Shown here piece by piece: positions 42,159-52,832 of a stretch of DNA of 61,195 bases. A program made the translations under genes and the position numbers. Each line of letters opens with the position of its first letter. The stretch's first letter is position 1. The stretch comes from an uncultured Clostridia bacterium (lineage in GTDB: Bacteria; Bacillota; Clostridia; Oscillospirales; Ruminococcaceae), in NCBI GenBank assembly GCA_947625615.1, contig CANQPB010000012.1, positions 1 to 61,195 of the forward strand, given 5' to 3'. Under the pieces are notes generated by a model. That model searched no databases, was not told where the DNA came from, and saw only the letters and a program-made list of their open reading frames with translations.

Positions 42159-42392
42159 TCAGTCGATCTCAACCATTATTTCCTGGTTGACTTTTGCGGC
42201 CGCGGAGCGCATAAGGGTGCGGATAGCCTTGGCGATCCTTCCCTGCTTGCCTATAACTCTGCCCATGTCGTCGGGAGCGACGTGAAGATGGAAGACGATA
42301 ACGCCCTCTTCGTTGGGCTCGTCCTGAGTCACTTCAATAGCAGACTTGTCGTCTACAAGTCCTGCGGCGATGTTCTTTAAAAGCTCGGTCAT
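42159..42392 (-). CDS. khpA: KH-domain RNA-binding protein KhpA
   Basis: A 77-residue single KH domain, with the GxxG loop in MGRVIGKQGRIAKAIRTL. In Firmicutes KhpA pairs with KhpB (Jag) and affects cell division and RNA stability. Between it and rimM lies a 167-base spacer with a GGGGGATCTTAAGATCCCCC perfect palindrome near 42114-42133, a possible processing site or weak terminator. Confidence 0.94.
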   Translation of the reverse strand: MTELLKNIAAGLVDDKSAIEVTQDEPNEEGVIVFHLHVAPDDMGRVIGKQGRIAKAIRTLMRSAAAKVNQEIMVEID

Positions 42393-42454
42393 TGTTTTTT
42401 ACCATATCCCATGTTTTCGGGGGAGTCCTTTCCTTTTTCTTTTGCTGAATGAAT

Positions 42455-42697
42455 TCAGATGATGCCGTTTTTCTTGAATAATGCCTTCACGGTATCGGTA
42501 GGCTGTGCGCCGTTGTCAATCCATTTTTTGGCTCTCTCGGCGTCAGCCTTTAGGGTAGCCGGTTCGGTGGTAGGATCGTAATAGCCTATCTCCTCAATGA
42601 AGCGTCCGTCGCGCGGGTAACGCGAATCGGCGACGACTATTCGGTAGAACGGGTCTTTCTTTGCGCCTATCCTGCGAAGCCTGATCTTAACTGCCAT
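42455..42697 (-). CDS. rpsP: 30S ribosomal protein S16
   Basis: An 80-residue basic protein. [20 protein letters not shown] is the standard S16 start, so the ATG at 42697 is used although the frame is open 14 codons further. GAAAGGGGGG lies upstream. [20 protein letters not shown] confirms the family. Confidence 0.97.
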   Translation of the reverse strand: MAVKIRLRRIGAKKDPFYRIVVADSRYPRDGRFIEEIGYYDPTTEPATLKADAERAKKWIDNGAQPTDTVKALFKKNGII

Positions 42698-42790
42698 GTT
42701 ATGATAACCCCCCTTTCGGAAATTGTCTGTATAGTGCAAGATTTATTTCAAGGCCGTGTGCCTTTCAAGGCTGAAGCCATAGAAAACCGT

Positions 42791-44161
42791 TTATTTCATG
42801 TTCTGCATGTTTTGCAGGAATTCTTTCGGCAGGGCGGGCATCTTCTTTCTCTTGCCCTTGCCGTTTCTGCCCGAGCCGGTAAGGCCCATCTGCTTCATCA
42901 GCTTCTGCATCTGCTCATACTGTTTAAGCAGCCTGTTTACGTCCTCAACCTTCGTTCCGCTTCCGGCGGCTATGCGTCGCTTTCTTGCGGGATTTATCAC
43001 CGAGGGCTTTGCGCGCTCCTCGGGGGTCATCGAGAGGATTATGGCCTCGGTTCTCGGAACCTGCTTTTCGTCTATCTGACTTTCGTCAATCTTGTTTCCG
43101 CCCGGCATCATCGAGAGCAGCGACCTCAGCGAGCCCATCTTCTTTATCTGGCGCATCTGATCCAGAAGATCGTTCAGATCGAAGCCGCCCTGCTGCATTT
43201 TCCCGGCAAGGCGCTCGGCCTCCTTTTCGTCGAAGGTGTTCTGCGCCTTTTCGATGAGGGAAAGAACGTCGCCCATGCCGAGGATTCTTGAGGCCATGCG
43301 CTCGGGGTGGAACACCTCGAAGTCGTCCAACTTTTCGCCGGTGCCGACGAATTTTATCGGCTTGCCGGTGGCCGCAAGAACCGAGAGCGCAGCGCCGCCG
43401 CGGGTGTCGGAATCGAGCTTTGTCAGTATAACGCTGTCTATGCCGATCTGGCTGTCGAATGCCGAGGCCACGTTGACGGCCTCCTGGCCGGTCATGGCGT
43501 CTACAACAAGAATTATCTCGGACGGCTCGGCGAGATCTTTTATGTCCTTGAGCTCGCCCATGAGCTCCTCGTCTATCTGCAAACGGCCGGCGGTGTCGAG
43601 AATTACAATGTCGTTGCCGTAGTCGCGGGCGTGTCTTATGCCCTCGCGGGCTATCTTTCGAGGATCTGTCTGCCCCATTTCAAAGACGGGCACCCCGGCC
43701 CTTTCGCCGACGATTTTAAGCTGATCTATCGCGGCGGGGCGGTAGATATCGCACCCTATAAGAAGCGGGCGGTGATCCTGCGCCTTGAAATATTTCGCAA
43801 GCTTTGCCGCGTGGGTAGTCTTGCCGCTTCCCTGAAGTCCGCACATCATTATTATGCAGGGGGGCTTTGAGGGGAAATTTATCTTCGAGTTGCTCTCGCC
43901 CATAAGGGCTATGAGCTCTTCGTGAACTATTTTTATGACCTGCTGGGCGGGGGTGAGGCTTTCAAGAACTTCCGAGCCCACGCAGCGCTCGGTCACCTTT
44001 GAGACAAAATCCTTGACGACCTTATAGCTTACGTCGGCCTCAAGCAAAGCGAGCCTTACCTCGCGCATGCTCGCCCTGACGTCCGCCTCGGAGAGCTTGC
44101 CGCGGTTTTTGAGCTTTTTGAAGACGTTGTTAAGTTTTTCGGAAAGACCTTCAAAGGCCAT
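42791..44161 (-). CDS. ffh: Signal recognition particle GTPase Ffh
   Basis: A 456-residue SRP54 protein. The N domain covers 1-88. The G domain includes GLQGSGKTTHAAKLAKYF, LIGCDIYRPAAIDQL, DTAGRLQIDEELM and TKLDSDTRGGAALS. The Met-rich M domain (about 300-456) binds SRP RNA and signal peptides and ends ALPKEFLQNMQNM. It targets membrane proteins co-translationally and is preceded by its usual partner ylxM. Confidence 0.98.
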   Translation of the reverse strand: MAFEGLSEKLNNVFKKLKNRGKLSEADVRASMREVRLALLEADVSYKVVKDFVSKVTERCVGSEVLESLTPAQQVIKIVHEELIALMGESNSKINFPSKPPCIIMMCGLQGSGKTTHAAKLAKYFKAQDHRPLLIGCDIYRPAAIDQLKIVGERAGVPVFEMGQTDPRKIAREGIRHARDYGNDIVILDTAGRLQIDEELMGELKDIKDLAEPSEIILVVDAMTGQEAVNVASAFDSQIGIDSVILTKLDSDTRGGAALSVLAATGKPIKFVGTGEKLDDFEVFHPERMASRILGMGDVLSLIEKAQNTFDEKEAERLAGKMQQGGFDLNDLLDQMRQIKKMGSLRSLLSMMPGGNKIDESQIDEKQVPRTEAIILSMTPEERAKPSVINPARKRRIAAGSGTKVEDVNRLLKQYEQMQKLMKQMGLTGSGRNGKGKRKKMPALPKEFLQNMQNMK

Positions 44162-44207
44162 TGGATCACCCCGATAGTTTATTCTGAGACCGCAGGGCCG
44201 CTGCCCG

Positions 44208-44570
44208 TCAGCCCCTGGCGGCGTCGATTCCCGACTTTATTCTTTCAAGCTTTTCTATGACGCTCTTTGTGGTGGTATAGGAGCGGCAGTCTGCGATTAT
44301 TTCGTCGCAGGCGGCGATTACTTCGCCGAGAACGGATTCATATTTTGCGATAACGCCGCTCATGCCTATCTTGCCGTCAAGATCGGTAAGGGTCTCCTCG
44401 CCGCGCTTTATGCTGTCGCGCACGCCCTGGCGGGAGATGCCCTCGTTGGCGGCAATTTCCGAAAGCGATAAATCCTCATTGTAATATAATTCAAGCATCT
44501 CGCGCTGCTTGTCTGTCAGCACACTGCCGTAAACATCGAGGAGGGAGGAGAATTTCAAATCCTTAGCCAC
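44208..44570 (-). CDS. ylxM: YlxM/p13 family HTH protein (UPF0122)
   Basis: A 120-residue protein with a sigma-region-4-like HTH: LTDKQREMLELYYNEDLSLS then EIAANEGISRQGVRDSIKRG. It is coupled with ffh in Firmicutes and stimulates SRP function. It is the first gene of the operon, with the promoter at 44649-44677. Confidence 0.95.
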   Translation of the reverse strand: MAKDLKFSSLLDVYGSVLTDKQREMLELYYNEDLSLSEIAANEGISRQGVRDSIKRGEETLTDLDGKIGMSGVIAKYESVLGEVIAACDEIIADCRSYTTTKSVIEKLERIKSGIDAARG

Positions 44571-44648
44571 ACAATATCACCCTTTCGGAAACATTCGGGA
44601 CACTAAATATCGTGTCTGTTGTAAAGCAAAACGGCTTTACAGTGGTAT

Positions 44649-44677
44649 ATTATATACCATCTTCGAGCCGTTGTCAA
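44649..44677 (-). promoter_or_regulatory. Promoter of the ylxM-ffh operon with palindromic -10
   Basis: On the minus strand TTGACA (44672-44677) and TATAAT (44649-44654), 17-base spacer. The -10 lies within the inverted repeat GGTATA/TATACC (44644-44658), which could be an operator. Confidence 0.85.
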
Positions 44678-44773
44678 GGGGTTATGAGAAATTTTTAAAA
44701 ATTTATACAATTTGTAATTCCGAGAGTATTTTTGGGTAAACGGGAGATTGATTTTTTAACGACGGATTGTTAA

Positions 44774-44802
44774 TTGACTTTAAAGAAAGCAGATGGTAAA
44801 AT
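44774..44802 (+). promoter_or_regulatory. Promoter of the XRE-TPR gene
   Basis: TTGACT (44774-44779) and TAAAAT (44797-44802), 17-base spacer, 38 bases before the ATG; CGGAGGAA ribosome site. Confidence 0.7.
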
Positions 44803-44839
44803 GTAATCACACCGGTGAATAAATTTCGGAGGAATAAAT

Positions 44840-45928
44840 ATGTCAATTGAAATCGGAAAACAGTTAAGAGAGCTTCGCACGCGCGATCAAAGAACCCAGG
44901 AGGAGGTCGCGGCGGCGCTCGGGGTGACCGCACAGGCGGTGTCAAGATGGGAAAAGGCGGCATGCTGCCCCGACATTTCCATGCTGCCGGCCATCGCGAA
45001 CTACTTCAACGTCTCAATCGACCGGCTTTTCGGCTACGACGTCGAGCGAAAGGCAAAGATAGACGCGCTCTGCGAAAAACTCGCAAAGATGAACCGCGAG
45101 AACAACGGCGAGGACGTCTCGATGAGCGAATGCATACGCCTTGCGCGGGAGGGAATGCTTGAATTTCCCGGCAACCCGCAGGTGATGCTGGCGCTTGCGG
45201 ATATCCTTTATAACGCGGGGTATGTCCGCTACGGGGAATATCACCTCACCGACGGGGAGGGGTATGACGTTTTCGACGTCGAGCGGCACAGAAAATACGC
45301 CGAGTGGCGGGAGGCGATATCGCTCTATGAGCGGGTGATACCTTTGCTTGAGGACGGCGACGAAAAGTTCGGCGCGGTAAATTTGCTTGCAAATCTTTAC
45401 GCCGTCACCGGCGAGACCGAAAAGGCGGCAAAGCTCGCCGAAAGAGCGCCGGAGATGTCGGGCTGCCGGGAGTTTCTGAGAATTGGCGGGCTTTGCGGCA
45501 AAAAGCGCTCCGAGGCCTTTGAAGACGCGGTCATTGCGCTTGCGCAAAATCTTGTTCAGTATACGGTATACTGCGAAATTTCGAGGAACACCGACTCTCC
45601 CGCCGCGACCGCGAAAACAGTTGCAAAGGCAATCGAAATCGGTGACGCGGTTCTTAAAATCGGCTGCCGTGAGGACATGGCGCTGAGAGCCGAGCTTTCG
45701 AGGTTAGAGCTGTTTTTGGCCGACCGCCTATGGCAGTCGGGCGACGGCGACAGCGCCTTTGAAGCCCTTGACAGCGCGCTCGAACGGGCAAAGACGGTGA
45801 GCGAGGACTGCGCAAGGCCGCTGCCGGAATACTTCCCGTGGTTCTGCGTAAAGGACGCGCGCCACGAGAGCATAAAGGACGACCCAAGGTGGCTCGAGTG
45901 GGCCGAAAGATGTAAGGCGCAGGCCTGA
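44840..45928 (+). CDS. XRE-family regulator with TPR-like C-terminus
   Basis: A 362-residue protein. Residues 5-62 form the HTH_3 domain (TQEEVAAALGVTAQAVSRWE). The rest is helical with TPR-like pairs (AISLYERVIPLLEDGDEKFG, LANLYAVTGETEKAAKLAER). This plan recalls Rgg/PlcR-type RRNPP receptors, in which the TPR part binds a peptide or small ligand, but also many orphan XRE regulators in gut Clostridia. No short peptide gene with an export signal is visible next to it, so quorum sensing is not claimed. It is monocistronic and convergent with aspS. Confidence 0.85.
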   Translation: MSIEIGKQLRELRTRDQRTQEEVAAALGVTAQAVSRWEKAACCPDISMLPAIANYFNVSIDRLFGYDVERKAKIDALCEKLAKMNRENNGEDVSMSECIRLAREGMLEFPGNPQVMLALADILYNAGYVRYGEYHLTDGEGYDVFDVERHRKYAEWREAISLYERVIPLLEDGDEKFGAVNLLANLYAVTGETEKAAKLAERAPEMSGCREFLRIGGLCGKKRSEAFEDAVIALAQNLVQYTVYCEISRNTDSPAATAKTVAKAIEIGDAVLKIGCREDMALRAELSRLELFLADRLWQSGDGDSAFEALDSALERAKTVSEDCARPLPEYFPWFCVKDARHESIKDDPRWLEWAERCKAQA

Positions 45929-45942
45929 AAATCACATGCCGA

Positions 45943-45968
45943 AAAAGGACGGGGAGACCCGTCCTTTT
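45943..45968. terminator. Bidirectional terminator between XRE-TPR gene and aspS
   Basis: AAAAGGACGGG-GAG-ACCCGTCCTTTT, usable by both convergent genes. Confidence 0.88.
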
Positions 45969-45972
45969 GGTT

Positions 45973-47748
<1,776 letters not shown>

Positions 47749-47778
47749 TATGATTTCTCCTTTGAGTTTATTTTCGCG

Positions 47779-47896
47779 TTGGCGGTATATGTCCGCGGAG
47801 GCGCCTAAAAGGCTTGGTGCCGGCTTGAAGGCTCGGCTTGGCGGTATATGTCTGCGGAGGCGCCGAAAGGGTTGGGCGCTGATTTACAGGCTCGGC
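47779..47896. repeat. 59-bp tandem duplication plus hairpin cluster between hisS and aspS
   Basis: Two direct copies, 47779-47837 and 47838-47896, start TTGGCGGTATATGTCYGCGG and end GGCTCGGC. They are followed up to 47999 by four GC hairpins (GGCGGCAGC/GCTGCCGCC, CCCGCGCCC/GGGCGCGGG, GGCCCGCGC/GCGCGGGCC, CCGGGGC/GCCCCGG). Confidence 0.7.
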
Positions 47897-47998
47897 GAAG
47901 CCCCCGGCGGCAGCTCCGCTGCCGCCGCCCCGCGCCCGCAGGGCGCGGGAGGCCCGCGCTTCGCGCGGGCCGGGGCTTCGCCCCGGCCTTGGGCGCGC

Positions 47999-49351
47999 TC
48001 AGCCTTCCGGCTGCTCCTCGGCCGGCTCCAGACCTTCCACGAGCCGCCCGATAGTCTCGCCGAGCTCGCCGTCGAAGATCTCATTCAGCATAAGGTTTGA
48101 AAACCCCGTCATGAATTCCTCAAGCTTCACCGGCGTTTCCTCGCCGGTAGCCATGTTCTTAAGCTTCGCCTCACCGCATGAAAGCTCGTTGTCGCCTATC
48201 ACGCAGACGAACTTCGCCTTTATCTTGTCGGCATATCTCATCTGCGGCTTTATCCCCCTGCCTACAAGGTCGGTCTCGGCGGCATATCCCGCCCGGCGAA
48301 CCGCGTCGGCCAACAGCGCCGATTTTTTCTGCGCCTCGGCGCCCATCGGCGCGATGTAAAGATCGCAGGTCTTTGCGGGCTCAAATTCAACGCCGGCGGC
48401 CTCCATGGTCATGATAAGCCTTTCAAGCCCGAGACCGAAGCCGAGCGCCGGCACCTGCTGCCCGCCGAGCTCCGAGACGAGCCCGTCATAGCGGCCTCCG
48501 CCGCAGACGGTTCCCTGCGAGCCTATGTCCTGCGAGATGAACTCGAATACCGTTTTAGTGTAATAGTCGAGCCCGCGGACTATCTTCGGGTCGACGGTGA
48601 ATTCAACGCCGTATTCGGTGAGGATCTCTTTAAGGGCGTCAAAGTGTTCGCGGCAGCCGTCGCAGAGGTAGTTGGTGATAAGCGGCGCGCCCGCGGCTAT
48701 TCCCTTGCATATCGGCGACTTGCAGTCCAAAAGCCTCATCGGGTTTTTGTCGAGCCTCTCGCGGCAGGTGGGGCAGAGCTCCTCAACATGCGGCAGGAAG
48801 AAGCTCCTTAACGCCTCGCGGTATTTCGCCCGGCATTCGGGGCAGCCAATCGAGTTGATGTGAAGCGTTACGTTTTCAAGCCCGCAGCGCTCCAAAACCG
48901 TCGAGGCCAAAAGAATTATCTCCGCGTCGGCGTAGGGCGACTGCGTGCCGAACATCTCCACCCCGAACTGCTTAAATTCGCGGTATCTTCCCGCCTGTGG
49001 CTTTTCGTGGCGGTAGCACTGCGCAAGGTAGTAAACCTTCTGCGGGAATCCTTCGTTCATAAGGCCGTTTTCGAGCATCGCGCGGACTACCCCCGCGGTG
49101 CCCTCGGGGCGAAGCGTAAAGGAGGAATCGCCGGTCGAGCTGACGGTGTACATCTCCTTCGTGACTACGTCCGAAGTTGCCCCGGCCGAGCGGACGTAAA
49201 GGCCTGTCTCCTCAAAGTCGGGCGTGCGTATCTCTCGAAAGCCGAACTGCTCGGCCGCCTCGCGGACGGCGTCTTCAACGGTGCGCCATTTTGCGGCCTC
49301 CGAGGGGAGAATGTCCTGCGTGCCCTTAGGTCGTTTTATCTGGTTTGACAT
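47999..49351 (-). CDS. hisS: Histidyl-tRNA synthetase
   Basis: A 450-residue class II synthetase. I chose the ATG at 49351, giving MSNQIKRPKGTQDILPSEAA and a GAAAGGATT ribosome site; the frame stays open into the T-box leader, but that part is not translated. Motif 2 and the His signatures LAQCYRHEKPQAGRYREFKQ and VRGLDYYTKTVFE, then GGRYDGL, are intact. The C-terminal anticodon domain ends with an acidic tail. Confidence 0.97.
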   Translation of the reverse strand: MSNQIKRPKGTQDILPSEAAKWRTVEDAVREAAEQFGFREIRTPDFEETGLYVRSAGATSDVVTKEMYTVSSTGDSSFTLRPEGTAGVVRAMLENGLMNEGFPQKVYYLAQCYRHEKPQAGRYREFKQFGVEMFGTQSPYADAEIILLASTVLERCGLENVTLHINSIGCPECRAKYREALRSFFLPHVEELCPTCRERLDKNPMRLLDCKSPICKGIAAGAPLITNYLCDGCREHFDALKEILTEYGVEFTVDPKIVRGLDYYTKTVFEFISQDIGSQGTVCGGGRYDGLVSELGGQQVPALGFGLGLERLIMTMEAAGVEFEPAKTCDLYIAPMGAEAQKKSALLADAVRRAGYAAETDLVGRGIKPQMRYADKIKAKFVCVIGDNELSCGEAKLKNMATGEETPVKLEEFMTGFSNLMLNEIFDGELGETIGRLVEGLEPAEEQPEG

Positions 49352-49387
49352 ATAACCAATCCTTTCAAAAAATAACATTTTCCGGGC

Positions 49388-49620
49388 GGCGCCATAAAAA
49401 ACAGCCGCGCCCCAAAAAGGGACGACGGCCGTCGCGGTACCACCCTTGTTACCGCTTTCGCGGTCACTCATGCCCTTAACGCAGGCCAAACGTCCGCGCT
49501 TGAACACGCGGCGGCTCGCAGATGTCCTTCATATCGGCTTCGGCGGGGCGCTTTCACCCTGCGCGCCCTCTCTGAAACGCCTTAGCCGTACTACTCTTCT
49601 GTTCAATGCCTTTTAATTTA
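49388..49620 (-). promoter_or_regulatory. T-box leader of hisS-aspS
   Basis: The minus strand has the T-box AGGGTGGTACCGCGAC (49431-49446), a downstream GCCGTCGTCCC-TTTTT-GGGGCGCGGCTG terminator with TTTTTT (about 49396-49432), and a Stem I region from about 49615 with AGTAG on its 5' side. A candidate specifier lies in GAAGGACATC. It reads GAC (Asp) and, two bases on, CAT (His); see findings. Uncharged tRNA should switch on hisS and probably aspS. Confidence 0.88.
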
Positions 49621-49636
49621 AATTTGCCTTAGGCGC

Positions 49637-50032
49637 TTATCTCATGTATTCGCGCCAGTCGAGATCGCCCCGTTCGAGCGCCATAATAAGCGCCTCGGCG
49701 GTGGCTATGTTTGTTGCCACGGGAATGTTGTGAACGTCGCAGAGCCGCAGAAGATCGGTTTCATTCGGCTCGCTCGGTTTGCGGTTTAACGGATCGCGGA
49801 AAAAAATCAGCAGGTCGATTTCGTTACAGGAAATTTTTGCGCCGATTTGCTGGCAGCCTCCCTGAGAACCCGTGAGATATTGCTGAATGCTCAGGCCGGT
49901 GGCCTCGGAAACCTGTTTTCCGGTGGTGCCGGTTGCGCAGAGTGAGTGTTTGCTTAAAATTCCGCTGTAAGCGATGCAGAACTGTATCATCAGTTCCTTT
50001 TTGGAGTCATGCGCTATGAGTGCAATATGCAT
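49637..50032 (-). CDS. mgsA: Methylglyoxal synthase
   Basis: A 131-residue enzyme that converts dihydroxyacetone phosphate into methylglyoxal and phosphate, a bypass of glycolysis when phosphate is short. [15 protein letters not shown], the phosphate loop [20 protein letters not shown] and [20 protein letters not shown] (the catalytic Asp lies in this part) are complete. Its own promoter is at 50075-50103. The hisS T-box begins only about 20 bases past its stop. Confidence 0.96.
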   Translation of the reverse strand: MHIALIAHDSKKELMIQFCIAYSGILSKHSLCATGTTGKQVSEATGLSIQQYLTGSQGGCQQIGAKISCNEIDLLIFFRDPLNRKPSEPNETDLLRLCDVHNIPVATNIATAEALIMALERGDLDWREYMR

Positions 50033-50074
50033 AAATGCCCTCCTTTTAATATCGTTCGCGGTAAAGATAAGTGA

Positions 50075-50103
50075 ATTATATCACAATTAAGCCGATATGT
50101 CAA
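50075..50103 (-). promoter_or_regulatory. mgsA: Promoter of mgsA
   Basis: On the minus strand TTGACA (50098-50103) and TATAAT (50075-50080), both consensus, 17-base spacer. Confidence 0.88.
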
Positions 50104-50166
50104 AGGTTTTTTGGAAATTCTCAAAAATTTTACCTAATTTTCAAAAAACTTTACCTGTTAAAAGCT

Positions 50167-52239
50167 TCAACGGACGACGCTCTGCATTCTGCCGTTGCCG
50201 AGATCCACGGTGTCGCTCTCGTAGCCGTAATAGGCCTCAATTATCTTTCTGACGAGATATTTTGAATATTCTCCGTTCTCAATTACCACCGAAAAGGCAA
50301 TTTCTGGGTCGTCTGCGGGGTAAAATCCCACCACTGTGGAATTTTGCGTGGCCTTGTTCGAGGCCTGCGGGGTGCCCGTCTTTATGGCGGCGGGGTAGGG
50401 CAGGGCCTCAAGAGAATACTGCGCCAGATAGGCGTTTTGGGCGTTGTCGGCGCTGTAGACCGACGAGGTGGTGTTCTCGGCGGCAAGGCGCATTCCGGCG
50501 ATAACGGTGTCGAAAACCTCTTCGGGGGCGTCGATCTCGGCGGCAACCTGCGGCTCGGTCTTCGATACCATTTCGGTCATGTTGTAGTCCCATATAGAAT
50601 CGACGAGATAGGGCTTATATCTCACGCCCTTGTTAGCTATCGTCGAGGCCAGAACGCACATCTGAAGCGGCGTCACCCCGACTTCGGACTGCCCTATCGC
50701 GGCCTGCAAGACCTGTCCCACAGTCCAGTCGAGATTGAGTTCTGCAAAGGTGTCGGGGCAGGCGAGATATCCCTTCGAGGTGCTTATTTCAAGATCCATG
50801 TCCTCGCCGAGGCCGAAGGCGGATTCATACTCCAAAAGCCTGTCGAGCCCGAGCTGCTGCACCACCTGATAGAAGAAGATGTTGCAGCTCTTTTGTATGG
50901 CGGTGACTACGTTTATGTTTCCGTGGCTGCCGGTGCAGTGCACGATGATGTCGAGAAAGTTATAGTTTCGGTGGCAGGTGAATTTGTCCTCGGGGGTGAT
51001 GACCTTCTCGCTTAAGGCCGCGGTGGCGGTGACTGTTTTCATCACCGAGCCGGGGCGGTAAAGACCGTCAGTCGCGCGGTTGTATAGCGGCTGATCCTCG
51101 GCGTTCAAGACGGACGAGTAGTCCTCAAGAAGATCGTTTACATTGTAATTCGGCCAGGTGGCCATTCCCTTTATGGCGCCGGTTTTAACGTCCGAGACGA
51201 CTATCGCCCCCGACGAGCAGTCGGTAAAATCGTAGTCCTGCTTGGTGAGCACCCCCGTGGCGAGATCGTTTATGAATCCGCCGAGCATGCTTTGAAGCGC
51301 CGACTGAAATTCGGCGTCTATGGAAAGCTGCACGGTTTTGCCGGGCACTGCCTCCTTGGTGATATTTTCCGAGATGACGCCGTCGCCCGAGACGGTTATT
51401 GTCTTTTCACCGCGCTTGCCCCGAAGGTAAAGCTCCATTGCGCGCTCGATCCCCGCCTTGCCGACGGTGTCGCTTATAAGGTATCCCGCTTCTTTAAGGG
51501 CGGAATACTCCTCGGCGTAGATGGGGCCGACATAGCCTATCCCGTGGGGGAAGACGTCGCCGCAGCTGTATACCCTGACGGCGTCTTCGACTATCGACAC
51601 GCCGGTAAGAACATATCCCAGCTCGCGTATTTCGGCGGCGGCCTCTATCGGGACGTCCTTTACAAAGACATAGTCGGTCGTCGATGAGAAGTCTGAGAGG
51701 ATCATCTCATATCTCACGCCGGCGATTATCCGCTTTTCGCGGTCGGAATAGCTGCGCGAGATGTCATACTGCGAAATAAGGGCGTCGATGCAGTTTTCGG
51801 CGGTGGAATATCCCGCCAGGCGGAGCTTGTCGAAAATTCTCGTCACGTCGGACGAGCTGCGGTCTACGGTAAATTTATAGGGGCGCTCCATGGTTATGGG
51901 AATGTCGTCTATCCATTCTATGCCGCGGCTTTCCAAAAGCCGGGCGACCTTTATTATGACATCGTTCTGCTCCTCGGTGCTGTCGGGGAAGAAGGAGCGG
52001 TTTATCACCACGTTATAGCTCACCCGGTTTTCGACGAGCGGCGTTTTTTTGGCGTCGACTATCTGGCCTCTTGCCGCAGAGACGGACTGAACCGCGGTGG
52101 TGGAGGTCTTCGAGCGCATAAGATACATTTCGCCGTCGACTATCTGAATTTTCATCAGCGCCGAGCCGGCAAAGATAACGCTGAACGCCAAAAGCGCCGC
52201 CGCGACCGCTATCCTTGCAATTTCAAAAAAGCGTTTCAT
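50167..52239 (-). CDS. mrdA: Penicillin-binding protein 2 (elongation transpeptidase)
   Basis: A 690-residue class B PBP. One N-terminal span (about 8-28) is followed by the dimerisation/pedestal domain with SAARGQIVDAKKTPL. The transpeptidase domain has SxxK in YRPGSVMKTVTA (near 395), SCN in QKSCNIFF, and KTGT (near 621). The position after mreD marks it as the rod-elongation PBP2 rather than FtsI. No rodA is adjacent. It starts 14 bases after mreD. Confidence 0.93.
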   Translation of the reverse strand: MKRFFEIARIAVAAALLAFSVIFAGSALMKIQIVDGEMYLMRSKTSTTAVQSVSAARGQIVDAKKTPLVENRVSYNVVINRSFFPDSTEEQNDVIIKVARLLESRGIEWIDDIPITMERPYKFTVDRSSSDVTRIFDKLRLAGYSTAENCIDALISQYDISRSYSDREKRIIAGVRYEMILSDFSSTTDYVFVKDVPIEAAAEIRELGYVLTGVSIVEDAVRVYSCGDVFPHGIGYVGPIYAEEYSALKEAGYLISDTVGKAGIERAMELYLRGKRGEKTITVSGDGVISENITKEAVPGKTVQLSIDAEFQSALQSMLGGFINDLATGVLTKQDYDFTDCSSGAIVVSDVKTGAIKGMATWPNYNVNDLLEDYSSVLNAEDQPLYNRATDGLYRPGSVMKTVTATAALSEKVITPEDKFTCHRNYNFLDIIVHCTGSHGNINVVTAIQKSCNIFFYQVVQQLGLDRLLEYESAFGLGEDMDLEISTSKGYLACPDTFAELNLDWTVGQVLQAAIGQSEVGVTPLQMCVLASTIANKGVRYKPYLVDSIWDYNMTEMVSKTEPQVAAEIDAPEEVFDTVIAGMRLAAENTTSSVYSADNAQNAYLAQYSLEALPYPAAIKTGTPQASNKATQNSTVVGFYPADDPEIAFSVVIENGEYSKYLVRKIIEAYYGYESDTVDLGNGRMQSVVR

Positions 52240-52253
52240 TTGCTCACTCCGTT

Positions 52254-52832
52254 TCAGACGCGGTCGATGTTCTTGTCCTGTTCCTCAAGGTCGAGCCGCC
52301 TGACGGCGCCGCTCAGCCGCTCGGTGATCCTGACGGCCGCGTATACCGGAACCGACCATAAAAGCGTCTTTAATGCCGAGGGCAGAAGCCGCTCGGTCAG
52401 CGCAAGGCGGTAGCCCTCGTAAGCCCATATCTTATAATATAAATAGTAGTCGATGTAAAGGTAGATGCCGCCGGCGAGCGCGAACACCCAGAGAAAGTTT
52501 ATTATGTTCTTTCTCAAAAGCTGCCCGAACAGCGCGGATATCCCGGCGCAGGCAAGGCAGAGCCAGAGCGCGGTGAAGCCGGGGAGCTTTCCCAAAGAGA
52601 CGTCGAGCAAAAGCCCGCATACCGAGCCGAATACCGCCGAGGGAATCTCCGATTCGAAGACGGCGACGGCGGCGGTCATCGGAAAGAGCAGAAGCGCCTT
52701 TGCGCCCGGCCCGCCCGAGGTGGAGGAGGTATACATGAACACCGAAAGAATTGCGAACGCCGCCCATTTGAGAGCAGTCTTCACGCCCGGCTTGACGGCG
52801 GGCTTTTCGGCGGAGTTAATTCTCTGTTTCAT
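52254..52832 (-). CDS. mreD: Rod shape-determining protein MreD
   Basis: A 192-residue membrane protein with about five spans. I chose the ATG at 52832 (MKQRINSAE), since it is the nearest to GAAAGGGCG; it overlaps mreC by 17 bases. The long hydrophobic segments and position between mreC and PBP2 define it more than sequence motifs do. It links MreC to the elongation synthases. Confidence 0.85.
   Translation of the reverse strand: MKQRINSAEKPAVKPGVKTALKWAAFAILSVFMYTSSTSGGPGAKALLLFPMTAAVAVFESEIPSAVFGSVCGLLLDVSLGKLPGFTALWLCLACAGISALFGQLLRKNIINFLWVFALAGGIYLYIDYYLYYKIWAYEGYRLALTERLLPSALKTLLWSVPVYAAVRITERLSGAVRRLDLEEQDKNIDRV

Noticed and set aside
44840-45928. A quorum-sensing receptor of the RRNPP type
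   Set aside because: The HTH-TPR plan fits, but no secreted peptide gene is seen nearby, so only an XRE-TPR regulator is called.
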